From Actinoplanes italicus (lineage in GTDB: Bacteria > Actinomycetota > Actinomycetes > Mycobacteriales > Micromonosporaceae): 64,000 nt of DNA. This document shows positions 25,556 to 34,237 of the stretch, piece by piece. The notes under the pieces were generated by a model. It saw nothing but the letters and a program-made list of their open reading frames with translations, was not told the DNA's origin and did not search any database. The stretch's first letter is position 1, and each line of letters starts with the position of its first letter. A program made the translations under genes and the position numbers. The stretch is from contig NZ_PVMZ01000017.1 in assembly GCF_003001815.1 (NCBI RefSeq), positions 124,001 through 188,000 on the forward strand, read 5' to 3'.

Positions 25556-26595
25556 AGCTCCCGTACTTTCTGGCGGCGGACGATGTAGATGAAGAACGGT
25601 GCGCCGATCAGGGCCGTGATGATGCCGGCCTCGATCTCGTCGGGCCGGTTCACCACCCGGCCGACGACGTCGGCGAAGGTCAGCAGCGCCGCACCGGTGA
25701 GGGTGACGAACGGCAGCAGCCATCGGTGGTCGAGGCCCACGAGCAGCCGGCACATGTGCGGGACGATCAGGCCGACGAACGCGATCGGCCCGGCGACCGC
25801 GGTGGCCGCCCCGCACAGCACCACGGCGCCGAGGGCCGCGGCGGCGCGGACCAGGACGACGCGTTCGCCCAGGCCGGCGGCCAGCTCGTCACCGAGCGCC
25901 AGGGAGTTCAGCGACCGGGCGCAGAGCAGGCAGACGACCAGGCCGCCGATCAGGAACGGCAGGACGTGACCGATGCTCTCCCACCCGGCCCCGCCGACTC
26001 CGCCGACCTGCCAGGACTGGAAGTTCTCGGCGATGTCGCCGCGAGGCAGCACCACGGCCACGACCAGCGACGCCAGCGCCGCGGAGGTGGCCGCACCGGC
26101 CAGGGCGATCTTGAGCGGGGTGGCGCCGCCACGGCCCAGCGAGCCGACCCCGTAGACGAACACGGCCGACAGGGCGGCGCCCGCGATGGCGACCCAGATG
26201 TACTCGGTGGCGGTGGACAGCCCGACGGTCACCATGGCGACCGCGATCGCGAGCATGGCGCCCATGTTCACGCCGAGGATGCCCGGGTCGGCCAGCGGAT
26301 TGCGGGTGACGCCCTGCATGACCGCCCCGGACAGGGCGAGGGCCGCGCCCACGAGCGCGGCGAGGACCGTACGCGGGATGCGTTTGACGACCGCCGCCTG
26401 GTCGAGGGTCTCGTCGGTGCCACCGAACGCGGCGACGATGTCGGACCAGCCGACCACCCGGGACCCGAAGGCCACGGAGGCCAGCATCACGGCGACCAGG
26501 ACCGCCACCACGAGCAGCAGCCAGGCCAGGCGCACCCGGGCCGGGCGTCGCAGAGCGGCGACGTCCGGCCCGGACGGAGTTTCCAGTCGCGTCAT
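25552..26595 (-). CDS. FecCD-family iron-siderophore permease (first of pair)
   Basis: 347 residues, about nine or ten membrane helices. It contains RIPRTVLAALVGAALALSGAVMQGVTRNPLADPGILGVN and GPIAFVGLIVPHMCRLLVG, the conserved FecCD blocks that contact the ATPase and binding protein. The ATG shares one base with the stop of the upstream binding-protein gene (TGATG), so translation is coupled. Confidence 0.93.
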   Translation of the reverse strand: MTRLETPSGPDVAALRRPARVRLAWLLLVVAVLVAVMLASVAFGSRVVGWSDIVAAFGGTDETLDQAAVVKRIPRTVLAALVGAALALSGAVMQGVTRNPLADPGILGVNMGAMLAIAVAMVTVGLSTATEYIWVAIAGAALSAVFVYGVGSLGRGGATPLKIALAGAATSAALASLVVAVVLPRGDIAENFQSWQVGGVGGAGWESIGHVLPFLIGGLVVCLLCARSLNSLALGDELAAGLGERVVLVRAAAALGAVVLCGAATAVAGPIAFVGLIVPHMCRLLVGLDHRWLLPFVTLTGAALLTFADVVGRVVNRPDEIEAGIITALIGAPFFIYIVRRQKVREL

Positions 26596-27629
26596 CAGAG
26601 CTTGTCGGCGGCCTTGCCGAGCAGGTCGACGTAGTCCTTGAGCACGAACGAGACGGCCAGCGGCGTCGGGTTGGCGGCGGTGGCCACCGGGGTGCTGCCG
26701 GGCAGTGAGACGAACGAGCCGCGGGCGATCGCCGGGATCTTCGACAGCAGCGGGTCCTTCTGCAGCGTGGCCAGGGTGGTGCCCTCGGCGTCACCGTAGG
26801 TCACGATGATGTCCACGTCGCTGAGGTTCTGCACCTGCTCGGCGCTCTGCGTCAGGCTGAATTCCTGCGTGGCGGCAGATGCCTTCTCGATGCTGGCGGG
26901 GTGCTTCATGCCGAGGTCGGTGAAGAACTGCGCCCGGGTGTCGTGGGTGGTGTAGAAGCTCACCTTGCTCAGGTCGGCCGGGTCGATGTGGGTCAGGAAC
27001 ATCACCGACTTGCCGGCCAGCTTCGGGTAACGCGCGGCCTCGTCCTTCATCTGCTTCTCGATGGTGGCGATCAGCTTGTCACCCTCGGCCGCCAGGCCGA
27101 GCGCCTTGCTCTCGATCGTGATGCTGTCGCGCCACGAGGTCGCCCACGCCGACTTCGGGTACGCGACGACCGGCGCGATCTTGCTGAGGGTGTCGTAGTC
27201 CTGCTGGGTCAGGCCGGAGTAGGCGGCCAGGATGACGTCCGGCTTGGTGTTCGCGACGCCCTCGAAGTCGATGCCGTCGGTCTCGTCGAACAGCACCGGC
27301 GTCTGCCCGCCGAGCTCCTTGAGCTTCGCGGCGTCCCAGGGCAGCAGGCCGTCGCCGTCCTCGTCGCCGAAGTTGGCCTTGGCGTAGCCGACCGGCACGA
27401 TCCCGAGCGCGAGCGGCACCTCGTGGTTGGCCCAGTTCACGGTGGCGACCCGCTCGGGCTTCTTCTCGATGGTGGTGCTGCCGAACGCGTGGGTGATGGT
27501 GACCGGGAACGCCGCGGCGGCAGAGCCCGACGTGGCGGGGGCGGTCTCGTCAGCGGAGTCACCGCAGGCGCTCAGCGCCAGGGCGGTGGTGAGGGCGACG
27601 ATTCCGGCGAGGAATCGGGTTGCGCGCAT
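26595..27629 (-). CDS. Iron-siderophore ABC transporter substrate-binding lipoprotein
   Basis: 344 residues, lipoprotein signal with Cys22 in ALSAC. The two-lobed, single-helix-linked FepB/FhuD-like fold is visible as PERVATVNWANHEVPLALGIVPVGYA and later KPDVILAAYSGLTQQDYDTL. It captures ferric siderophores at the membrane and passes them to the FecCD pair. It is the first gene of a four-gene operon; a DtxR/IdeR-type iron box lies 28 nt upstream. Confidence 0.93.
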   Translation of the reverse strand: MRATRFLAGIVALTTALALSACGDSADETAPATSGSAAAAFPVTITHAFGSTTIEKKPERVATVNWANHEVPLALGIVPVGYAKANFGDEDGDGLLPWDAAKLKELGGQTPVLFDETDGIDFEGVANTKPDVILAAYSGLTQQDYDTLSKIAPVVAYPKSAWATSWRDSITIESKALGLAAEGDKLIATIEKQMKDEAARYPKLAGKSVMFLTHIDPADLSKVSFYTTHDTRAQFFTDLGMKHPASIEKASAATQEFSLTQSAEQVQNLSDVDIIVTYGDAEGTTLATLQKDPLLSKIPAIARGSFVSLPGSTPVATAANPTPLAVSFVLKDYVDLLGKAADKL

Positions 27630-27656
27630 GGCGGGGGAACTCCACTTCGTAGCAGG

Positions 27657-27675
27657 TAAGGCATGGCTAACCTAA
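27657..27675 (-). promoter_or_regulatory. DtxR/IdeR/DmdR-type iron box
   Basis: The minus strand reads TTAGGTTAGCCATGCCTTA, which agrees with the consensus TTAGGTTAGGCTAACCTAA at 14 of 19 positions; the left half TTAGGTTAG is perfect. It sits between the siderophore operon and the divergent RTX-repeat gene, so iron may repress both. Confidence 0.65.
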
Positions 27676-27745
27676 CAGTAAGGATTTCTGTCGCATGATC
27701 GACTCCCTGGTCACGGACTTGGTATCGACGTGTTTCCCTGTCCGG

Positions 27746-29047
27746 ATGCGACCGTCCACCGGAATCGGAACAGTCCTCTGCGCCGTGCTCGGCGCTCTGT
27801 TCGTGGCCGCGCCCGCGGAGGCAACCGGTTCCGGAACCGCCCGGGTGTCCGGCGCGGACGTCGTCTACACCGCAGCCAAGGACGCCAGGAACCGGGTCGT
27901 GGTGACCCGCTCCGGCGGCACCGTCACGGTCGACGACCGGGTCCCGGTGCGAGCCGGCGCCGGCTGCACGGCCGTCCGCGGCGACCGCACCAGGGTGATC
28001 TGCCGGACGGCGGCCACACCCGGCGGACTCAGGGTCGTCACCGGCGACCGGGCCGACTCGATCGTCAACCGCAGCGGTCTGCCCCTGACCGCCGACGGCG
28101 GCACCGGCAGCGACACGATCATCGGCGGGCCGGAGGCCGACACGCTGCGCGGTGGCGGCGGCCGGGACCGGCTCCACGGGGCCGGTGGCGACGACCAGCT
28201 CGACGGCGGGCCCGGCGACGACCGCCTTCTCGGCGGCGCCGGCGACGACTGGCTGCGCGCCCCCGGTGGCCGCGTCGCGAGCACCGACCGCGACGTCCTG
28301 TGGGGTGGTCCCGGCATCGACGTGGCCGACTACACCAGCGCCGCCACGCCGGTGACCGCCGACGCCGACGGCGTCACCGGCGACGACGGCCGCCGCGGCG
28401 AGCGCGACACCCTCAAGAACGACATCGAGGCGCTGATCGGCGGCTCGGCCGGCGACCGTCTCTCCGGCACGTCCCGGCAGGACTTCCTGCGCGGTGGCCC
28501 CGGCAACGACACCCTTCTCGGATACGGCGGCGGCGACCACCTGGTCGGGGAGCTCGGCGCCGACCTGCTCGACGGCGGGTCCGGCGACGACTCGCTGCGC
28601 GGCGACGATCCGGGTCTGGGCGCGCTGTCGGCCGACGTGATGCGCGGTGGGCCGGGGACCGACTTCGTGGTGTACGCCACCTACGTCACCCCGGTCGTCG
28701 TCGACCTCGACGGACAGCCCGGTGACGACGGTCAGGCCGGCGAACGTGACACCGTCGGCGCCGACGTCGAGAACATCAGCGGCGGGCAGGCCGGCGACCG
28801 GCTCACCGGCAACGCGTCGGCCAACCGGATCGACGCGGGCCCGGGCGACGACGTGATCCACGGCGGCGCCGGGAACGACGTCCTGATCGGGCTCGACGGC
28901 CGGGACAGCATCCACGGTGAGGCCGGCGACGACGAGATCGGCGACTACGACGTCGACGCCGACCTGCTCGACGGCGGCGACCACGTCACGCTCGGCGACC
29001 GGTGCGTGATCTCGGGCGACGACACCATCATCAGCTGCGAAAGGTGA
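27746..29047 (+). CDS. Secreted RTX/hemolysin-type calcium-binding repeat protein
   Basis: 433 residues from ATG 27746, with a signal peptide ending AAPAEA. After a beta-strand N-terminal region (about 27-120), at least three blocks of glycine/aspartate nonapeptides (GGxGxDxLx), such as GGGGRDRLHGAGGDDQLDGG, form calcium-binding beta-rolls. No enzyme domain is attached. The frame is open to 27695, but that extension would precede the signal peptide. Such proteins are secreted or wall-associated and fold on calcium. Its divergent promoter region contains the iron box, so iron-linked expression is possible. Confidence 0.75.
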   Translation: MRPSTGIGTVLCAVLGALFVAAPAEATGSGTARVSGADVVYTAAKDARNRVVVTRSGGTVTVDDRVPVRAGAGCTAVRGDRTRVICRTAATPGGLRVVTGDRADSIVNRSGLPLTADGGTGSDTIIGGPEADTLRGGGGRDRLHGAGGDDQLDGGPGDDRLLGGAGDDWLRAPGGRVASTDRDVLWGGPGIDVADYTSAATPVTADADGVTGDDGRRGERDTLKNDIEALIGGSAGDRLSGTSRQDFLRGGPGNDTLLGYGGGDHLVGELGADLLDGGSGDDSLRGDDPGLGALSADVMRGGPGTDFVVYATYVTPVVVDLDGQPGDDGQAGERDTVGADVENISGGQAGDRLTGNASANRIDAGPGDDVIHGGAGNDVLIGLDGRDSIHGEAGDDEIGDYDVDADLLDGGDHVTLGDRCVISGDDTIISCER

Positions 29048-29124
29048 TTTCCGGGCGGAAAGGTGAGCTGGAGCAGCCGATGGGGTAGCAGCTCCCCAAC
29101 CATGGCGGCTGTACAGGAGAAGAC

Positions 29125-29844
29125 GTGCGACAGGTGCACCCGTACTCGAGAACCATCGTCCTGCTACCGGTGTACAACCCCGGACCCCGGCTCACCGAAC
29201 TCGTCGTCGATCTGCTGTCCGAGGTGCCGGCGGCCTCGCAGATCGTCATCGTTGACGACGGCAACGACCCCGCCTGCCAGCAGCTGCGAGCGGCCGAGAC
29301 CCTCGGCTGCACCGTCCTGCGCCACCCCGCGAACCTGGGCAAGGGCGCCGCGCTCAAGACCGGGTTCGAACACGTCCGGGACACGTTTACCGGCTTCGAC
29401 GTCGTCTGCGCCGACACCGACGGCCAGCACCGGGCCGCCGACATCCGGCTCGTGGCCGAACGCCTCGACTCAGGTCACGTCGTGCTCGGCATCCGCGACA
29501 CCGAACAGATGCCGCCGCGCAGCCGGTTCGGGAACACCCTGACCCGCTGGATCTTCCGGGCCGCGACCGGCCGCGACGTCGACGACACCCAGACCGGGCT
29601 GCGCGGATTGCCCGCCGGCCTGCTCGATCGGCTGTGCGCGATCCCCGGCGACGGTTTCGAGTACGAGATGAACATGCTGCTCGACGCGGCGTCCTCGGAG
29701 CTGCCCATCGAGCAGGTGCCGATCCCGGTGCGCTACCTCGACGGCAACGCGGCGTCGAACTTCAGCGGCATCGCCGATTCGGTACGGGTCTACCTGCCCC
29801 TGCTGAGGTACATGACGAGGACGCGCCGCGTCACCGGTTCGTGA
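29125..29844 (+). CDS. GT2-family glycosyltransferase (dolichyl-phosphate-mannose-synthase-like)
   Basis: 239 residues, GTG start behind AGGAGA. The GT-A fold motifs are present: TIVLLPVYNPG, IVIVDDGNDP, NLGKGAALKTGF and the metal-binding CADTDGQH (DxD). The block GDGFEYEMNMLLDAA resembles the acceptor site of polyprenyl-phosphate glycosyltransferases. No membrane helices, so it is cytoplasmic, possibly membrane-associated. Donor and acceptor are unknown. It overlaps the next, opposite-strand gene by 14 nt at the 3' end. Confidence 0.85.
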   Translation: MRQVHPYSRTIVLLPVYNPGPRLTELVVDLLSEVPAASQIVIVDDGNDPACQQLRAAETLGCTVLRHPANLGKGAALKTGFEHVRDTFTGFDVVCADTDGQHRAADIRLVAERLDSGHVVLGIRDTEQMPPRSRFGNTLTRWIFRAATGRDVDDTQTGLRGLPAGLLDRLCAIPGDGFEYEMNMLLDAASSELPIEQVPIPVRYLDGNAASNFSGIADSVRVYLPLLRYMTRTRRVTGS

Positions 29845-31351
29845 GGCGGCGGTTGACCTCCTCGGTCACCCGGCTGTGCAGCTCGGCCAGCTGCTCGTCG
29901 GTGTACTTGGCGAGGTCACCGGCCGCCTGACCGGCGTCGCTCTGCTCCTGCCGCTGTTTCTCCTGCTCCAGGCGCTTGAGCTCCTGCTCCTCGGGGGAGC
30001 CGGGCGCCGCGTACGCGCAGCGGATCAGCACACCGTCGGCGGTCTTGAGACACGTCGCCTCCCGGCCGCCGACCTGCCCGCGGCCCTCCACGCGGTAGCG
30101 GATGCTCTGCTCGCTGCCGACCGTGGCGGTCCACGTGGTGCCGCCGGTCGGCACGACCTCGAACACCCGGTCCTCGTTGTAGCAGCAGACGTCCCGGTAC
30201 TCGGCCTTGATGAGCTGCACGATCGCCTCCGGCGACGACCATGTCGGGTCCAGCCGGTGCACGGTCATCGGCGCCAGGCCGGAGCCGGTGTGCCGGGTCG
30301 GTACGGTCGACACCGCCACCACCGAGCTCGCCTCGCCCTGCGGGGTGAGCGGAGTGACGTACGCGCTGTTCGTCCCGTCGGTGTACCGCAGCGTGAACTC
30401 GGAGTCGTTGCCGTCGTTGGCGCCGTCGTCGGAGGCGTCCCAGCCACCCCGCTCGAACCACCAGTCGGCGAACCCGCCGACCGCGGCCGTGCCCTCACGC
30501 TGCCGGGCGGCCAGGCTGATCGGATAGGTCGGCCCCGGGATCGACGCCGTGTCGGTGGTGATCGTCAGCTTTCCGGTGCGGCCGTCGTACAGTGCCACGC
30601 CGGCCGGCCGCTCGGTCACCGTCAGCACCCCGACCTGCCGTTTGAGTGGCACCACCACGATCGGGGTCTCGCCCGAGCAGTACACGTAGACGTCCCGGTC
30701 ATCGAACCGGACCCCCCGCTGCACGTTCGAGATCTTCCGGCCGAGGTTGTGACCGAACCACCCGCCGATCCGCGCGTCCGCCTTCTCCAGGTCGAACGCG
30801 CATCGCTGCGAGCCTCGGCTGTTGCTGCCCAGCGGCACCTCCTGGACCAGCCCCACCTCGTACCCGGCAAGCCAGCCGCGCCGCTCCACCAGCGTGCCGA
30901 ACCGGTCGGCGTCCGGCAGATACGTGATGTCGAAGATCTCCCCGGTGACGTCACCGAGGTTCGGCGCCGCCTGCGCCTGTCCGACCAGGTAGGGCGCGCG
31001 GGCCGAGAAGCCGGGCACCGGATCGTCGACCACGGTCATGGCGGAGGCGTAGTCGCGGTCACGCAGGTACGAGTCGTAGAACTGCCAGCCGATCCCCAGC
31101 ACCACCCCGGCCACCACGCCGACCCAGGAGAGGAGCACCGCACCGCCGGACGAATGTGCACCGCGTTCCCGCCACGGGGCGGTGACCAGGTGCGGTGCGG
31201 CGGCCAGCACCACGATCAGCAGGGCCGCCACCACCCACGGGATCAGCTTCCGCGACTCCCAGACGACGATCGTGGCCGAGTACGACGCCCACCAGCCGAT
31301 CAGAGCCACCACGACGACAAGAGGAACGACCCACCGCAGCGTACGACCCAT
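29831..31351 (-). CDS. Membrane-anchored protein of unknown function with a large extracellular domain
   Basis: 506 residues. Three hydrophobic helices lie within the first 95 residues (VVPLVVVVALIGWW, WVVAALLIVVLAAA, LLSWVGVVAGVVLGI), followed by about 340 residues with many beta-strand-like segments and paired Cys, and a charged helical tail (about 455-506: EEQELKRLEQEKQRQEQ). I recognise no family. The tail is a plausible coiled coil. It is expressed divergently from the small membrane protein at 31450, with 98 nt between. Confidence 0.7.
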   Translation of the reverse strand: MGRTLRWVVPLVVVVALIGWWASYSATIVVWESRKLIPWVVAALLIVVLAAAPHLVTAPWRERGAHSSGGAVLLSWVGVVAGVVLGIGWQFYDSYLRDRDYASAMTVVDDPVPGFSARAPYLVGQAQAAPNLGDVTGEIFDITYLPDADRFGTLVERRGWLAGYEVGLVQEVPLGSNSRGSQRCAFDLEKADARIGGWFGHNLGRKISNVQRGVRFDDRDVYVYCSGETPIVVVPLKRQVGVLTVTERPAGVALYDGRTGKLTITTDTASIPGPTYPISLAARQREGTAAVGGFADWWFERGGWDASDDGANDGNDSEFTLRYTDGTNSAYVTPLTPQGEASSVVAVSTVPTRHTGSGLAPMTVHRLDPTWSSPEAIVQLIKAEYRDVCCYNEDRVFEVVPTGGTTWTATVGSEQSIRYRVEGRGQVGGREATCLKTADGVLIRCAYAAPGSPEEQELKRLEQEKQRQEQSDAGQAAGDLAKYTDEQLAELHSRVTEEVNRRLTNR

Positions 31352-31449
31352 CGAGTCTCCTCAGTCCGTGGAGACTCCGATTCTGCGCCATCGCGTCCAC
31401 CGCGCCCGGCCGGCTGTCACGTTCGGAGGTGCCCGCTCGTCCCTGCGTC

Positions 31450-31899
31450 ATGAATCTCGAAACCGCGCGGAAGCAGCTGCGGGGCGGCCTGCTGTTGCTG
31501 GCCGCACTGCAGACCGTCGTGTCCGTCTGGCAGTACGTGTTCCCCCGCTCGTTCTACGACGACTTCCCGACCGTGCGACTCGATCCGCCGTACAACGAGC
31601 ACCTGGTCTCCGATGTCGGCGGCCTCGGCCTCGCACTCACCGCCATGCTCTTCTACGCGGCGAAGGTGATGGACGACCGGGTGGTGCGGTCAGCGCTGAT
31701 CGGCTACCTGATCTACGCGGCCACCCACTTCACCTTCCACGTCCGGCATTTCGATCATTTCTCGGTACGCGACGCGCTGAGCGTGGGCACCGGGCTGGGT
31801 CTCGAGGTGGCCCTGGCGATCCTGCTGCTCTACATCTGCGGCCGGATCAGCCGGGCCGGCGTGACCTCACCGGGTCAGCCGGCGACGACCAGCGCCTGA
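31450..31899 (+). CDS. Small four-helix membrane protein (DoxX-like topology)
   Basis: 149 residues from ATG 31450, with GGAGGTG rather far upstream (18 nt). Helices appear at about 10-28, 52-73, 80-98 and 112-130. The block FPRSFYDDFPTVRLDPPYNEHLVSD and the HFTFHVRHFDHF motif are histidine- and aromatic-rich. No characterised family is recognised. The reading frame is open further left, but those codons are Arg/Pro-rich and lie in the promoter region. Confidence 0.65.
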   Translation: MNLETARKQLRGGLLLLAALQTVVSVWQYVFPRSFYDDFPTVRLDPPYNEHLVSDVGGLGLALTAMLFYAAKVMDDRVVRSALIGYLIYAATHFTFHVRHFDHFSVRDALSVGTGLGLEVALAILLLYICGRISRAGVTSPGQPATTSA

Positions 31900-31960
31900 G
31901 GGGCGGCGGCCTTCGTCCACGTCGGCCGGGTACCCGCTCGCCTCCTCCCGAAGTGATGCC

Positions 31961-32803
31961 TCACGCCCCCGCGCTGAGGCTCTGCGTGCCGATCACGGTG
32001 AGCAGCTTCAGCCGATCCGCCGCGTCACTGCCGGCCGGCGCCGTGTACGCGACGATCCGCACGTCGCTGCCCGGCGCCATGAGCACGTCACAGTCGACAC
32101 CGAACGTGCCGACCTCCGGATGGCGGACGGTCTTGCCGCCGGACTCGTGAACACCGACTACGCCGCTCTCCCAGAGCCGCCGGAAGTCCGGGTCGCTCCC
32201 GCGCAGGTCCGTGATCAGGGAACGCAGCCCGGTATCGGCCGCATACCGCGCCGCGGCCGCCCGCAGATCGGTGACCAGGGCGGCCCGGAACACCCGGTTC
32301 TGCTCGTCCGTGCACTGCATCCGGCTCGGCATGCCGGTGAACTCGCGCCACGCGATGTTGCGCTCCCGGCCCCGCGTCGCGGACAGGTCCCCGACCAGGG
32401 CCGCGGCCAGCGGGTTCATCAGGATGATGTTCCACGCGGCGTCACAGACGGTGAGCGCCGCACCGTCCAGCTGGTCGAGCAGCCGCCGCACACCGGCCGG
32501 GATCTGCTGGGAGATCCGTTCCGGCCCGGGCACCGCCTGACCGGCCAGGACGTAGAGGTGCTCGCACTCGGCCGGCGACAGCCGCAACGCCCGGGCCAGC
32601 GCCGACAGCACCTGCGGCGACGGCGACACGGCCCGGCCCTGCTCCAGCCGCACCACATAGTCCACCGACAGTCCGGCGAGCTGCGCCAGCTCCTCACGCC
32701 GCAGCCCGGCGGCCCGGCGCACCCCACCGGACGGCACCCCGGCCGACTCGGGTGTCGTCCGGTCACGCCAGCCGCGCAGGGCCCTGCCCAGTTCTCCGCT
32801 CAC
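31961..32803 (-). CDS. MmyB/XRE-family transcriptional regulator with PAS-like ligand domain
   Basis: 280 residues from GTG 32803. The N-terminal XRE helix-turn-helix (about 30-95: GLRREELAQLAGLSVDYVVRLEQGR) is followed by an MmyB-like ligand-binding domain (about 115-275) containing WNIILMNPLAAALVGD and VGTFGVDCDVLMAPGSDVRIVAYTA. The pairing with a divergent short-chain dehydrogenase is very common in actinomycetes, where the regulator usually represses the dehydrogenase. Open codons upstream of 32803 run into the divergent gene and are not used here. Confidence 0.88.
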   Translation of the reverse strand: MSGELGRALRGWRDRTTPESAGVPSGGVRRAAGLRREELAQLAGLSVDYVVRLEQGRAVSPSPQVLSALARALRLSPAECEHLYVLAGQAVPGPERISQQIPAGVRRLLDQLDGAALTVCDAAWNIILMNPLAAALVGDLSATRGRERNIAWREFTGMPSRMQCTDEQNRVFRAALVTDLRAAAARYAADTGLRSLITDLRGSDPDFRRLWESGVVGVHESGGKTVRHPEVGTFGVDCDVLMAPGSDVRIVAYTAPAGSDAADRLKLLTVIGTQSLSAGA

Positions 32804-32844
32804 CCGGCAAGTATCACCGCGTCGCGGCCGGACAGCCTGGTACT

Positions 32845-32858
32845 GCCAGTCCACTGGC
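32845..32858. promoter_or_regulatory. Likely operator between the MmyB regulator and SDR genes
   Basis: GCCAGTCCACTGGC is a palindrome with 6-bp arms. Just left of it CCTGGTACTGCCAG repeats the half-site, giving overlapping copies of CAG/CTGG elements in the 103-nt divergent region. Confidence 0.4.
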
Positions 32859-32906
32859 TGAGGGGGGCACTGTCTGCGCACGCCCGGCAGCCGTTCGATG
32901 AACGGC

Positions 32907-33611
32907 ATGACGATCACCCTGATCACCGGAGCCAACAAGGGTCTCGGGTTCGAGACCGCCCGCCAGCTCGTCGCCGCCGGGCACACCGTCTACGCCGCGG
33001 CGCGTGACGCCGACCGCGGCCGGGTCGCCGCCGACAAGCTCGGCGCCCGGTTCGTGCAGCTCGACGTCGCCGACGACGCCTCCGTGGCGGCCGCGGCCGA
33101 GTTCGTCCGCGCCGACAGCGGCGGCCTCGACGTCCTGGTCAACAACGCCGGCATCCTCGGCGCCGGCAAGCTCGGCGAACGCATCGGCGAGCTGACCGGC
33201 GACGATCTGATCAACACCTTCAACACCAACCTCTTCGGTCCGGTACGGGTGACGAACGCGTTCCTGCCGCTGCTGCGTGCCAGCGCGTCCCCGGTCGTGG
33301 TCAACGTGAGCAGCGGGCTCGGCTCGATCGCGCTCTGTGCCGACCCCTCACGGGCGGAGTCGCGGGTGGTCGCCCTGGACTACAACTCGTCGAAGACCGC
33401 CCTGGTCATGGTCACGGCGCAGTACGCCACGGCGTTCCCGGCGATCCGCTTCAACGCGGTCGACCCCGGTTACACCGCCACCGACATGAACGGTCACGCC
33501 GGCCCGCAGACCGTCGAGGAGGGCGCCGAGATCCTCGTGCGCATGGCCACGATCGGCCCCGACGGCCCGACCGGCACCTTCGTCGACCGCCACGGGCCCG
33601 TCGCCTGGTAG
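32907..33611 (+). CDS. Short-chain dehydrogenase/reductase (SDR)
   Basis: About 234 residues. The Rossmann motif TGANKGLG at the N-terminus, NNAG in strand 4, NVSSGLGS with the catalytic Ser, and YNSSK with Tyr/Lys define a classical SDR using NAD(P)H. The substrate is unknown; homologues beside MmyB regulators are often annotated as carbonyl reductases of the oxidative or electrophile-stress type. ATG 32907 starts directly at the first strand; ATG 32898 is an alternative that adds three residues. Confidence 0.9.
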   Translation: MTITLITGANKGLGFETARQLVAAGHTVYAAARDADRGRVAADKLGARFVQLDVADDASVAAAAEFVRADSGGLDVLVNNAGILGAGKLGERIGELTGDDLINTFNTNLFGPVRVTNAFLPLLRASASPVVVNVSSGLGSIALCADPSRAESRVVALDYNSSKTALVMVTAQYATAFPAIRFNAVDPGYTATDMNGHAGPQTVEEGAEILVRMATIGPDGPTGTFVDRHGPVAW

Positions 33612-33630
33612 CCGCCGCCCGCCCCACCTC

Positions 33631-34223
33631 CGCGTGGTGATCTGTGCCCGCCCGGGAGCCGCAGTTCACCACGGAGGCCGTGCCGCGTTGTCGCGTGGTG
33701 ATCTACGCCCACCCACAGGCCGCAGGTCACCACGCAGACCGCGCCACGTTGTCGCGTGGTGATCTGTGCCCGCCCACAAGCCGCAGGTCGCCACGGAGGC
33801 TGTGCCGCGTTGTCGCGTGGTGATCTGTGCCCGCCCACAAGCCGCAGGTCGCCACGGAGGCTGTGCCGCGTTGTCGCGTGGTGATCTGTGCCCGCCCACA
33901 AGCCGCAGGTCACCACGCAGGCCGTGCGCCGTTGTCGCGTGGTGATCTGTGCCCGCCCACAAGCCGCAGGTCACCACGCAGGCCGTGCGCCGTTGTCGCG
34001 TGGTGATCTGTGCCCGCCCACAAGCCGCAGGTCACCACGCAGGCCGTGCGCCGTTGTCGCGTGGTGATCTGTGCCCGCCCACAAGCCGCAGGTCACCACG
34101 CAGGCCGTGCGCCGTTGTCGCGTGGTGATCTGTGCCCGCCCACAAGCCGCAGGTCACCACGCAGGCCGTGCGCCGTTGTCGCGTGGTGATCTGTGCCCAC
34201 CCGCGAGCCGTAGGTCACCACGC
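33631..34223. repeat. Tandem array of ten 61-bp palindrome-containing repeats
   Basis: This 626-base gap between the SDR and hemerythrin genes is almost wholly an array. Units start at 33631, 33692, 33753, 33814, 33875, 33936, 33997, 34058, 34119 and 34180, exactly 61 bp apart; the tenth is truncated after 44 bp. Each unit has a 9-bp inverted repeat, GCGTGGTGA and TCACCACGC, around a 25-nt loop with its own small TGTG/CACA stem. Units 6-9 are almost identical, whereas 1-3 and 10 are divergent, as expected from amplification in the middle. No gene, protein-binding motif or transposase is visible in it. Long minus-strand open frames here are repeat artefacts. Confidence 0.95.
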
Positions 34224-34237
34224 AAGGGAGACGTCGG

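Noticed and set aside
25556..25816. An 87-residue N-terminal extension on the second FecCD permease
   Set aside because: It lies in an Arg/Pro-rich shadow frame of the upstream permease; the GTGA overlap at 25552-25555 marks the real start.
33631..34223. A CRISPR array
   Set aside because: The whole 61-bp period repeats, there are no variable spacers, and no cas genes are nearby.
33494..34235. Minus-strand open frames through the 61-bp array encoding a Gly/His/Thr-rich repeat protein
   Set aside because: They arise from the repeat itself; 61 is not a multiple of three, so the peptide cycles through all three frames, and there is no ribosome site or family match.
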